Part shown: in pieces, positions 11,531 through 24,500 of the stretch
Layout: every line of letters begins with the position of its first letter
Numbering within the stretch: the stretch's first letter is position 1
From: Beroe forskalii
Taxonomy: Eukaryota; Ctenophora; Nuda; Beroida; Beroidae
DNA: 64,000 nucleotides
Direction: 5' to 3'
NCBI GenBank assembly: GCA_011033025.1
Contig: WFMF01000392.1
Span: 104,882 to 168,881 of the forward strand
Notes under the pieces: generated by a model
Told to the model about the DNA's origin: nothing
Seen by the model: the letters and a program-made list of their open reading frames with translations, nothing else
The model's database searches: none
Made by a program: the position numbers and the translations under genes

Positions 11531-14500
11531 TAACGTGTGTGCGATTACCAACCTATCTATTATGACTACTAAAGTATTAAGTGCTCTGTGAGCTCTGTGA
11601 TTTTACTGCTCTAAACAGTTCGCTTAAATCGCTACTTTCTCGGTGCAATTATATCGCACGATCCTTGATTCACGCGTCAATAATGTCTAAACGCCCAGCA
11701 GCTGGTCTACAATCTGTGATCTAAGTTGAAAACGCGAGGGACACCAAATTAACAGGCGGTGGTTTAATGTGTGACGTGTTATTATCATGTAGCCCAGGTG
11801 TCGTTACATCGAGATCTGAGAATCACTTGTGCAGCGCCGTGTACGTACGTGATTATCAGTATCACGTACGTACAGATGATACTTGCGTGGAAATTTCAGG
11901 ATCATTTTCAGATATTGTCGCGACACCTGTGTCACTCCCTTAACTTGATTTATGACGAACCGCCTACGTTTCCCTCGTGCACAGTGCAGCTGAATCTGAT
12001 CAGTGATCAAGATGTGATGTTGCAAAGAGCCTTGACCCACGTCACTATGTGACGATTATCACCGGGTCATACAAAAAATACCTCTAATTTTATCTGCATA
12101 TTGCAATATTCTGGAATCCCTTCGAATCACATAAAGGATGCTAACAACCAATAAATTCTTTGGAGGTGACAACATTATCGTGGATTAGAAAGTATGATTT
12201 ATGACGTTGAATTGCCTATTTTTTCAGTCAGCGGTATGTATACAATCACATATTTTAGGATAATGATAATGTTATATGGGAGGATTGTACGATAGTAACT
12301 TAGTTATACTGGACTCTGCAACAAGCCTTGCAAGGCTCATGTTGGTAGTATAGGTACAGCTACTTTAATTTGCGTTGACACGAGGAGCTAAGTTTGTGGT
12401 CAAAAATATGAAGTGCCTGGAAAACTCAAATTCCTTGCATACCGGTCTTAGAAATCGAGCCGATGATTTGCTGGACGATATCCGATTAAGTGCCATTTTT
12501 GCTGCAGAGATAAGCAGATTGATTTTCCTTTTTGACTGCCAATTTCTCAACTTTTTGAAGTTATAATGTACTCGGGACTCTTTAGTGCATATTCGCATCT
12601 TTTTAATTTCATGTTTCATCGAATTGATCGATTATCGTCAGTTTCTTGCCTAATTTCGTTGTCTTCATTCTTCATGCGTAACTAACAAAATGGAGCTCGA
12701 ATTTTGTTTAAAATTGCTGTAGGTACACACTACACTCGACCCTACAGTCTGCACTCCTAGATACATACTGTTAAGTAATTTCTGTTGTGTCTCGACCTAG
12801 TCTACGCCGCGTTACACCCACGTGTTACGCGGCGTCTCGCATATGCTTCCGTGCAGCACGCCGCTAACTTAATAACTTATGATAGACAATTACTAAAAAG
12901 TGCGTGCCGCGCGTATTGTCAGCACGGAAAATCATAATACTCCGCGTAACACTTGGGCGTTACGCAGTGTGAACTTGTCCCCACTGTAAATACTTTCTTA
13001 CCCAGGTGTCTCGACTTTTTGAGGCGCGGCGTATTACACCGTGCCTGGGTGCTTTTTTTACTGCGCGTAACAGCGCGCAGAGTACTTTCAACGCAACGCG
13101 CATCAAAAAAGGACCCAAGCGCGACCTCAAAAGGTCGAGACACCACGGTGATTCAGGACTTAAAAGCAAATTGTAAAATCTGAGCATTGTGTTCCTGAAT
13201 ACTGTCAGTAGATGAGCATGATATTAATGAATCTGAAGGTTTGTTATTATACTGTCACCCCTCCGTGCGGTGTGTATATCACTGTTTTACTGTATATACT
13301 GTCAGCAGCTTGTTTTCCTATATATTTGTTATGTATTAACATAATAATAATATATCGCACATGTGTCAAAATTCCAAAAGTTGGGCTGTTGCGCATATTT
13401 CATCCCAAAAACCCCACTAGAATAACTTAGCTGACGTTAATCGTGCGTATGATTGCAGTACAGTAGTACGACTACAGTGTATCTCAATTCATATTTTGAA
13501 GGTGTTTTTCACTCTCCAAAGTGCTAGTCGTATCACCGATTGTTGTTGGAAGAAGAAAGGAGTTATACTATAGTGCTAGCACGATTCCCTTTTTTAATTA
13601 TCGTAGCCGGATATTTTAAAACTATTTCTTTGTAAACAATCTGAAGGTTTTTAACTGGGTGTTTCCGTTAAATTATCGAGCACTACATCCGCACTATACA
13701 TTGTGTCGTATGTTGTTGTGTCATTACATAATTTGCACTAGTTTTGTCACGTGACTGTAATACCTGATCATTCTAATCGCCTGCAGCTTTTAATACTTTT
13801 CACTTCTCAGCGCTAAATAATTTAGCACAATTATTTAATAGCAGCAAATCATCTGTAGTATTCGCCTGGGATCCAAAAATCAACTAAATGTCAAGGAAAA
13901 GGACAGAAGGTATCCCGTATCACGTCGAGTTGCCATAAGATTCTGAAGATACTGATGAAAAATGATAGGTCTTAAAATTATATTAGCTGTTAAACTGTTG
14001 GATGCAGTAAATCATGTATCTCATTTCACTAGCTGCTCAATGGGGAGCAATGATACGTGTTTCATGTACATTAGAAGGTTATTTCAGTGATCTCTCTCGT
14101 GTCTCGCGTGGCTCAAACTTGTCATTTGCAATGTGTGAGCACTCCTGAACAGTGGGCTATGAAGTATATAAGTTAGGTGGTGTGTTAATATATCCCTCTA
14201 GTCTGAATTAATTACCTGAGGATATTATCGATTGGCACTTCGTGAAAGTAGTTAAACTTGGTAAATAATATTTAAACAGCAACTACTACTACCTCTACGA
14301 CTACAGAGTAGTGGTGTTTGTTGTCTGTACCGCTCCTTACTTTTCAGGAGCTTCTACATTTTGTATACTCACTATACAGATATGATAAATCATGGATCCG
14401 TGCCATTTCCCTGTCAAGGCTCATCCATCTGCGCTTGGAGTGTGTTCGTGAAAAATGTGTTGTTGTGCCTACCGACTGTCTGTCTGTACGTGCATGGTAT

Positions 14501-15150
14501 TTCGCCTGTTTCTGCGATTTGCCAGTTTATTCCGTGTCAGTCTGTCTCGCCATACTGCATGTTTGTTAGTCTGTGGTTGAGCCGTAGGTTAACTAATCAG
14601 TTATGCTTGCTCTGTACACAAGAAAAGTTTAATAATGTAGTATTAAAACTGAATATCCTAATTATCGTTTCCTGAGCTGCTGCTAGCAAAATAACATTAT
14701 TCACGGTGTTACGCGTATTCTTGTTTTCCGAGTTGCATATTATTTAGTTCCCGGTTTACTCTTCGGTATATCTTTCCTGTCACATTATTCACGCTGTTTT
14801 CAATCCTGCATTCTCTCATGTTAGCGGAACTTAAAATTTGCAGGTTACACTGTTTGAGAATCTTCGAGAATTATGCTTAGAATTCTAGGAGCCTAATGAA
14901 TGCTATTTAACCTGAACTTGGTGATTTTTATTTCCGTTCAGTGCGATTATAACGCCGACTAAATTATTTATTCATGCAACGCATTGTTCTTCCTGGCACC
15001 CTTGTACTGTTAGCGAACAGTATTTGATACTTTCTGCTTTTCTAGTTTCGCTGTCTCCGATTTCTGTCGGTTATGAAAGGATGGACCTTGATCGCTTGCT
15101 TCTTGCTGTAAACTCTCAATACCAGTGCCTCTTCTTATCTTGCACTGCGT
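11531..15150. other. Intergenic stretch upstream of the coiled-coil gene
   Basis: No exon series or domain is visible. It contains a hairpin with a 13-base stem (GTACGTACGTGAT at 11841-11853, complement at 11861-11873, loop of 7), a GC-richer foldback at 13005-13144, and one isolated CACGTG near 13749. It precedes the first exon and probably includes the distal promoter. Confidence 0.45.
13005..13144. repeat. Foldback element with GCGCG-rich arms
   Basis: GGTGTCTCGACTTTTTGAGG (from 13005) is matched by the inverted copy CCTCAAAAGGTCGAGACACC (ending 13144). The spacer is rich in GCGC. The region just upstream (12785-12960) repeats CGCGGCGT and GCGTAACAC motifs. It resembles the foldbacks at 21663-21797 and 46606-46736. 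Confidence 0.65.
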
Positions 15151-15157
15151 GATTCAT

Positions 15158-15216
15158 CACGTGATTTGCTTCTCTGTCACGTGACCCTGCCACGTCACGT
15201 GATATTCCGTCACGTG
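15158..15216 (+). promoter_or_regulatory. Cluster of four CACGTG E-boxes upstream of the first coding exon
   Basis: CACGTG occurs at 15158, 15178, 15196 and 15211, mostly in the extended form TCACGTGA, about 55-110 bases before the ATG at 15270. Palindromic CACGTG is the site class bound by USF, TFE/MITF and Myc-type bHLH-leucine zipper factors. The position fits a core or proximal promoter. Which factor acts here cannot be told from sequence. Confidence 0.7.
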
Positions 15217-15269
15217 ATATCACGCGTGACTATCTAACTAAACCCCTCTCCTCCCGGCTCCGCAGCACC

Positions 15270-15558
15270 ATGGCTCCTGTCAGTGACGCAGACAAGAAGA
15301 GCAAGTCTCGCTTCTCCCTCACCGGCAAGAAGAAGGATAAGAACTCTGACAAGAACCATGTCTCCAACTCGTCAGTCGCTGCTGCGGAGGCCTCCCCGGA
15401 CAAGTCTCTGCTCTCTCCCGCGACATCCGACAGAAAGGAGAGCATGGAGTCCGCCTCACGGTCTCCGAGTCTCAATAGGTCTCAGGCGGAGTTGGGTACC
15501 CCCGAGACCGCCAAGAAGGGCTCTAAGTTGAATATGTCCTTCAGAAAGAAGAAGAAAG
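15270..15558 (+). CDS. First coding exon, basic Ser/Lys-rich N-terminus
   Basis: The ATG lies in a strong context (GCACCATGG). The exon encodes 96 residues starting MAPVSDADKKSKSRFSL, with runs such as GKKKDK and FRKKKK and many SP/SR sites. It ends in phase 1 (AAAG|GTAAAA), and joining to 16112 restores DLDASTEQLR. The basic, serine-rich region could bind acidic lipid or be phosphorylated (inference). An open frame continues past the donor into a hydrophobic stretch up to 15743, which would encode an unspliced short form, but the donor and downstream coil argue for splicing. Confidence 0.8.
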
Positions 15559-18500
15559 GTAAAATATTGCTCTCCGTCTTCGCCCTTTGCTGGAGTGTTT
15601 TGCTCGTTCTTCTCGTGGGATTATTGATAATCTCCATTGCTGGTTTTACCATCACTCTCAATTATGAAATAATTTTCATTCTGTACATTTTCCACACATT
15701 ACTCATGCTTGAAGGATTTCAAATCTCAGAAACAAAAATATAAGCTCGTATTTTGGCTTTTCGATTTGAAACTTCTTCAAAGTTGCTGATAATGAAATGA
15801 TATTGGTGTGCATGGGGAGTTTCAAACAAAGTTAGCATGGTTTCTCCTGATATACAAGTCGCGTAAATGATAATAGGCGGTTGACGTTGCCATGACGAGG
15901 CCATGATGATAAAGTTCATGGTGCATTGATTTGATCACACTGCCGATTACTTCAATACGCGACCCAATCTGACAATCCCTGATAATTAACTTGCTGCTGT
16001 TATATACAATCTACATGACATAACCCCATCCCAACCTCTCAAAACTCTTGCTATCTCTTGAGTTTTGTGAGATAACAAGTCTTGTTCTCTCTAACACCTA
16101 CTTCTCCTCAGATCTGGATGCGAGCACGGAGCAGCTGAGGGCGAGTACCGCTGACCTGGCCGCAGCCCGGGATCGGGCTGGGGACCTCGAGAAGAATCTC
16201 ATGATGAAACAAGCTGAACTGGATGATACTCTCGTCAGGTACGCGGGTTTATTGATCACTATTCTGGCAATATATAGCACGAATCACTATGTTTGCCATC
16301 AGCCCTTCCCATACTTTTAGACACTGTGGTTGAGGGTTTGTAGCCAAATCTGTGTAGTGATTTGTTCAGTAGTAACCTGTGATACTGTCCTAATTATCAT
16401 TGGTCGTAACTTGTATTATGTCAATTTAATATACGACAGATAAGTCTTGATTAATTTCTATCATAGTGGTAAATAGCTCTATGAAGTTGTGATTGATGTC
16501 TACCTTGATGATGATGTAGATATCATGATAATCATCTCGAAATTATGTCTTGGAAGAGCGTGATTAACAAATTGCTTCCAGATTATATGTGCATATTATA
16601 TTATTTTAAATTCACATAAATAATTTGTCCCATTAATCGTATTCACTATTCATGTGAACTGCATATATTATGATAATTGTCGAAGTGATAATTGAATACT
16701 GAGCACTTCATTATATTAGATCGGTGAGCCTGAATGTGTGTGCGTAAGTGACATAACATAAAAGTAATGGAAGGTTCTATCAAACTCCATTAACCATTCT
16801 CCTGTATTGAGTTACGTTGTTTAGTCTATACCCTGGCGACGTGGCGTTAAATCTGCACCGGGTTGCACGCCCGCAATATGAATTCGTAATATGTAATGAG
16901 GTCTGGTGTAAGACACGTCATATGGGACCTGGTATTCTTGAAAATATATTCTTCAGCCGGTCGCAACATACCCGTTTTTATTTGCTCGATTTTCCCAATT
17001 TGATTAAAGACTGATCTGTACGGTCTATAAAAAAAGTCTTGAGTTAAAATTCCTAAGTTGAAAGTTTGATAATGGCCCGTTTTTTTTTACTTTTTGAATG
17101 GTTAAATAGTTGAAGATTATTTCTGATTTAGTGCAGTCATGATCGCATTTTGATTATCAGTGGACATATAGCAGATAAAAACTCTTATCAATGTTCATCA
17201 ATTTTGACTTGCAGAGGTTCTTTTTCTTTCTGTCCAAATTTGATATGAGATTCATTTTCACGCTTTTTCTGTATTGTACGAACTTAATTTTGTAAAGATT
17301 TCGAAGACTAAGAAAAGTTGACATTTCATCTTATGCAAGTGAACGCTTTGTGTACTTCCTTAAACTCTGTGTTTATAATTCTTTAGACGCATATCATGTA
17401 TACTATGTCCCGTTTAAGTTCGTAAATTTTAAGGTTACATTTTCATTTTTAAAAATTGACTTATGGACAAATTTCACACATCATTTCAGAGCAAAATGAT
17501 GAACATTTATGGTAAATTAACTTCTATAACCGTTGTTATCGACACAACTTGTCCATCGCCTCTCAACTTAAGGTCTCAAATGAGCAAAATTACCCCTTTG
17601 TAGTTTCTTGAATCCCCACATTACAGCTTGTTCCAGGAGAGTCATAGTGGTAAACGGCTATTGTTTTCCATTAAAAATGTTTCTTGTGAGTGTCAGCCAT
17701 AGCCAGATATCAACGGGAGTCAAATCTTGGGAGTAGGGAGGCCATGGCACGAAGATGTGTTTCTTAACTGCTCTCCTTCGAAAATGCATGTCAATAATGA
17801 CTCGATTTTGAGAGCCATTTGAGGTGTTCTACTAACTTGCATGAACCATGACGACTTCAGCATGTTTTTCTACATCAGCTGACACAAAAACCACGACAGA
17901 TCATCAAAGTGAATATGCCCGTTAACCTTGTTGTGGGAGCCATTTTAGTGGAATAATTAAGGAAAATGAAGATTTTGGGGCTAAAAGCGCCTCAAACCAT
18001 GACTTCAATAGGTGTTAACCGACTTCCAAGAGGCTGAACAGTGTCCCTGTTAAACGTCCAAAAATATTGATGCCAATTCTGGGATAATGGGATATCCCAT
18101 GACTGTAGAACCATGATGTGCCGGGAAACAAACTTAAGGTAATGTGCGCTATTCTCTAAGCACGCCCCTACAGGCTGCGAACTAGGCCTTCCTCTGCTTG
18201 TCTTTCAATCAGATTTGAAATTTTGCCTCATTGACTTTCATCAGTATTCTCAGACGAACAATCGTAGAAATTTTCAGCTCCAATAAATGATTTTTGGTTG
18301 ATGTTTTTTGAAGTTACGGGAGCTGGGTTATTTGAAACGAGGTTTACACACTTTTCACCTCAGCTTCTTTGATCGATGATTCCCGTCGTTTCCGCTGTCA
18401 TGAGCAGTTCCATGGTCACAGAATTTTTCGTTGATACACTGGAGAGTACCAAGGGTAGGTAAAATTTTGGTGTGATTTCCAGGTTGCTTCCTGGACGACA

Positions 18501-21500
18501 TTGAATCTTTCAAAGTGATGACCTCAAATGCACGTTTCAATAACATGTATTTTTCTCACTTCCAGTCAACGTGAAGAAATATGGACTCAAACTTCTGATA
18601 ACCAAATCAGGCCAAGATATGCCTAAATGTTCATCTATTTACTCCAATCTCCAGAACCATTTAGGGTTTTATCTCTATTGCAGTAGATGCAGAGTGTATT
18701 TGAAATTTACGAAGTTAAACGGGACACACTATAGAAAGTCCAATAGAATTTGCGAAGAACTCAAAACAAAACCCCAATTTCGGGGACTGAAGGGGTTACG
18801 CCCCTAGTATTATAATTTGAACATATTTACTGAAGTTTCTTGGCATTTGGTAAATTCCTCTTCCAAGAGACAATATAGTTGTATATTTGGCCTGTTATCA
18901 CCTGCGTCTTTGGAATTCAGTGGTATATTTTTATTGAGAAGTTATTTTATAATTTCACTCCAATATAACTGCCGCATTTTGGTGCTGCTTGCTGCCGTTA
19001 AGTTGTCCCGAACATTGTATGTTAGCTGCACAGTTACTCGAGGTATTTTACTACATTTAGCGTTCAGACGGCCCTTGGCTCATGCCTATGCTTTTAATCC
19101 AGACTTCTAATTGGGATCTTAGAGTGTCAGAGTATCCGCATTAAAGAGTTTAGGTGAACTAGACACTATCTGAGACCCTGCTACTTTGGCTTGAGCTTTG
19201 ACATGACCTTGGAACATGGTTGCTGTGTTACAGTGCGTATAAAGGGGGGGTCTGCTGAGGTGTGAAACCACTGAAACTCCACACGTGGCATTGCCACAGA
19301 GAAACACTCAATCGCCAGCTGGCACTGAAACTCATAATATATTCACATAGAGATCGCACGCAAACAACAGGCAGTCTTACGTCATCAACTCACCACTGTG
19401 AACCATGATAATGACGTCACTCTCAGCTACCTGTTATTAGCATTCACAGAACGAGTGTCTTGTAAGAAGACAGGTGGTGCTATAGGCTCCATTGAACGCC
19501 ACTTATTTCTTTCTTTGTCTTGCTTATGCAGTGTATCGAACCGCTGCCACGTCAATTTTACTCTTCGTTATATTGCTCAGTCTAGATGTAAGTGTTTGGC
19601 CTCTATTATGTCGGTTTTCTACTTATTATGGAGTCATGCACTTGTTTACCAGTCGCTTCATAATGCTATTCCCTCTTGACTAGATTTTATGTTCTGTCAA
19701 TACTCGATTACTCAAACGCCCATCAATCATATATCCGCTCAATGGAGCCAATCAAATACGAATTATTGATCCACACGTCACGCTTTACTTAGAATATATG
19801 AAATTTATCAACTTATAATGAACCATCCCTCTATCTTCTTGGTCATGTGATTTATTAACTGGTCACACATGAATTAACCCTCGCTTAATAAGCCTCAATA
19901 TTATCTACCACTTATTCTCCCTTCCCCCACACTTTATATCAGATGGCTTGAACTGAAAAGTTGTTTGATCCAACGATCTTCCCCTAATTCCCCCTTCCCT
20001 CTCCCAAGCTTCATCATAATATGACAGAATATCTACTTCTCTACCCCTAATTCCCCATTCCCTTAGGCTAGACCAGATGACTTTGAATTACCTCTAATAC
20101 CCCCCCCCAGGCTAGATCTGATGACTATGACTTGCCTCTAATACCCCCTCCCCCCTAGGCTAGATCTGATGACTTTGACTTGCCTCTAATACCCCCCCCC
20201 CAGGCTAGATCAGACAACTATGACATACCTCTAATACCCCCCTCCTAGGCTAGATCAGATGACTGAGAAGGTAGGAGAGTTGGAGTCCGCTGAGAAGGAC
20301 CAGTTGGAGAAGCTCGATGACAGGAAAGCGGAGATAGAGAACTTGAAACGGGAGATATCCAGACTCAAGTCCGTCGAAGAAGAGGTAAGCAAAATGTTTG
20401 TCGATTCCATCTAGAAAAGTATCAATCAATTTACAATGGATAAAGGCATTTTCCATCGTTATCCACAAAACTGCCTTGCAATAAAGGCCCTTGTTAATTC
20501 TGTTCATTTTTCCCCAATTCCCAATAAAAGTTTTTGATCATTTCTAATTTGGAATTTGAAATCGTGTAAGGAGCTTTTATTCATAAAATTGTATACCTAC
20601 GTGTAAATAACACAGTTAAACATAATCTTTGCAAATTTAATTTCTCCGGGGCCGCATTATGTATGGATATATCACGAACATGGTCCAAATATTAAATTAT
20701 TCATCTAATTATTCTGGGGATTTGAAACATTCTTCTAATAAAATCAGCCATGTCCGCTAGTTTAACCTTTGCGTTTATTATTGCGCCCTGCAGTGTTTCT
20801 GTTTTACACTGATGATTTTCCTCCCTATTCCGACAAACCACTGATTAGTGGTTGGAGATTTGGAGCCAGGGAGTTTTCTGGGTTTTAATTATAAGCACCA
20901 ACCATGCCACCCCATACCACGTCATATAATGCAATATTTCTGAATTCAGAAGTAACCGCGCTTATCTTTGAATCGCGCTAATTCTCTTCTGATAAACTCG
21001 AGATAAATCACTCCACCGAAATTCACCGCGCCGGCACTTTCTGCCACGTACAGTCAACGTACACCGTGCATTTCATCTTATCATATTATGCGAATGTGAG
21101 CATTTGACACGTGGGCAATGCAATGAGCAATGGGCACGTGTAAATGGAGGAATGTGTGTATGCAGGAACTCGTGTATGAAGGAATGCATGCGCAGGGTGG
21201 AATGTGTGACGTGTGGGAAACTCGATCCATGTCCTCACCAGGAATTGGGAAATATTCCTGCAGAGGTTACACCAGGGTCCTGTCTGGGGGAGTTTGGCTC
21301 CATATTGAAACCCGCATTAATTAACACCCTGGCGATCTCATTAAATCTAATAAATCGTACATGTATGTATCGTATGGTGGCCCCTGCAATGTTATTACTG
21401 CTCCCCACAAAACACCCTCCTCTTTCGTTAGTGTCACTTTTCTCTGTTTGTTGTCTGATGTTACCATTCCCTCACTTCATGTTTCAATGGCAGTGGCAAC

Positions 21501-24500
21501 TTGTCATAATTATGTTAACCTCGCCATGTTATAATACTGCAGCCTCGTTTGCCTCATGCTCGTGTGGCACTTTAAGTGACCCTATAATGAGGTTACAATT
21601 GGTGTTTTTTCTGGTTTTTGAAAATTATTCCAATCTGTTCGTGATTACAGTTTTACGGTGGCGTGTCGAACTCTTACGTGCGCGGATTTTTCATGCGCGG
21701 CGTAATTGCGCGCAGCTCACTGGCTGTTAATGACAGACACTGAGCTGCGCACGATTACGCCGCGCATAAAAAAGCCGCGCAGGTAGGAGTTCGACACGTC
21801 CCTGTTACAGCATCGATCGTAATAAATACTCGTCCCTCCGGTGCTTGACTTTATCACTCGCCACGCTTCTTCTCTTATTTTGTGGGCGCATAGCGCTACT
21901 TTTATCACTTCATTAGAACGTTTTCGTTCATTCTTTCAAACTGCGTCGCCAACGCCTTACACCCATTCATCATGATTAAAAATGATTTACATACTGTCCT
22001 CGGCTGTTCTCTGTGAAGTACAATACGATAAACACAAGTGCTAATAATTGTAAACTTATCCACTTCCTACTCCTACCCATCCCTGATTTCATGCCTCCAA
22101 CGGATCCCTTCACATCTCACCACCAGGAACTACATGACATATTCATTAGGCTCCCCCCGTAATGACATTACCCTTGTCACTGTTATTATAATATAGTTGA
22201 TACCACCCCCCACCAATAACATTCTCTGCCACACACAGAGACTCGGAACCAGATTTTCTGTTTATAATTTGACCCGATTTCTCCTACAATTTGTAGCTCA
22301 TTCTCCTACCTATAATATCTGATTGCAGTGTGTATGATATTACACTACCCAAACAATACTTGTTTGTATTTTGTTTCTTTGTTGACTCGGATAATTTGTT
22401 ACGTCTGGGAATGCAATTCTGTTTGCAATTGTTTCGAATAATAAAAAGCGCTTTTTTACTGGAAAGTGCACTCCTTAATGAAATGTACTTTGTGTTTAGT
22501 GCAATGATTTTGATGGAAATTTGATCACATATTTTCATGTCCCCTAATTTATCATTAATGTGATCAACGTTTCGTCTCTAAAAGTTTTTGGACATCACAT
22601 CAATTCTCTTTTCTGTTTTTCTACGCACCTTTTTACCGAAGTAGCACACTGCATTGTAGAAATTATTGTTGTTAGGACTTTCGGGGCCACACACAGAAAA
22701 ATGAAAATAAATCAAACTTTTGAAATAAATTTTAAAGCAGAGTGCTGACTCTTCATAAGTCCGAAAACTCGTTGATATCTCTTTTTGAATGAGTTTGTAC
22801 GCCCGCTCATCAATTTTAAATTTCAAATGGGATTTCATGTTTTCAGTTTTGTAATCTGATGTCCATATCATACCAGCGGCAATATTTTTTTCAAAGACAT
22901 TGCATTTATTCTAAAAATTCAGTACATATGTCAAATTCCTCGAGAAAATTTCATTAAATGAAGGAATATAGATGTAAGTTTTCATTCGGAACTGCCAGCT
23001 TTAAAAGAACCTATAGCGGCATAGCGAAGGCCCGTTGTCAAGAATTATGTTCTCTGAGCTCGGGATCACCTAAGTTCTTCACTCTTCACTTCAGATTCGG
23101 AAATTCATCCCTTACCCACAGATTTTCTGACAACTGTACAGTGTACACATCATGATATTAACACAGGCAACACAGACTTCCCTGTTTAAATTAGGCAGTC
23201 AACACAATTTCATCTTAGCTGCTGCTAATATCATAATCGTCTGAAGTTGTGACTGGAAATAGACAGTTCGGTGCCAACTGCCAACAGTTTAACACTTCAG
23301 TTCCTGATGATTATGTCACTGCTATCCGCCTAGTATTCCTGTGTTCTACAACAAAGTCGTGTGAGTGTTGTTACACGACCTGTCATCTGACTCACAACAA
23401 CTCTCCAACCTTGGAGGTGGGCCAAACAACACACAACAACTATCAAACATCGGAGCTGAGCCAAACAAACTCACAACCACTGTCAAACCTTGGAGGTGGG
23501 CCAAACTCACAACAACTCTCAACAAACCTTGTAGTTGAGCAAAACAAACTCACAGCCACTCCCAAACCTTGGAGCTGATCCAAACAACTCAAAACAACTG
23601 TCAAACATTGGAGCTGAGCCAAACAAACTCACAGGCTCACAGCGACTATGAAACCTTGGGGCTTGGGGGGACATGAGCCAGACAAACTCACAGCCACTCT
23701 CAAACCTTGGTCATTGAAGTTGATCCAAACAACCAATCTAAAACCTTGGAGCTGATCCAGACAAAACATGACCACTCTCAAACCTTGGAGCTGAGCCGAA
23801 CTCACAACAAATCCCAAACCTTGGAGCTGCGCCAGACAAACTCACAACATCTCTCAAATTTTGGAGCTGGGCCATTGAGCCTTACAAACAGAGCCGAAGT
23901 CCAGCCAACAGCGCACTGTGTCATATGATCATCTAAAAACAGGACTCAGAACTCTGTCAGAGTGATGGTGAGGAACAGTGAAACGTCCTAGGATCATGTT
24001 AACAGATCCTTCGCACCTTATCATGCCAGTAGCAATATAAGCGAGTTAACTGCTAAGAGTCCCTCATTTAACCAGTTTCTGTGAAAAGCTTTGAACAAGG
24101 TCCTTATTATTAGAAGTTGTGGATCCGCCTGTGAAGTGTAAAAGTGAGTGCCTGTAAAGAATTCTGCACCAGATGAGGCGTGAATTGTTACTAGTCGAAG
24201 ATGGACCCATAACCCCATAACCAAATTGACCCTTGTTGAAAAAAATACGACGTATTAGCTTCTGAAGAAAAATACACGTGTTTTTCTATTAAATACGTGA
24301 CTAACAATGGAAAACGAAAATTTTTTTTATAGTTGCTTGATACGTGACGAATACGAGGAAGATACGGTGAAATACGGATGTCTTCATAATATATGCAAAA
24401 TTCCGAAATTGGAGAAGAAAAATACAGCAGTTTTTGGCAAAAATGCTGATCGTATGTTTGTCGCATTTTCGAAAATGGGTTTTTAACATTGAGAAGAAGT

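Noticed and set aside
15559-15743. Read-through of the first exon into a hydrophobic C-terminus
   Set aside because: A good donor at 15559 and a perfect phase match to the exon at 16112 favour splicing; the hydrophobic stretch is intronic.
21104-21730. A 208-codon open frame
   Set aside because: No domain, no splice context and mixed low-complexity composition; it ends inside a foldback element.
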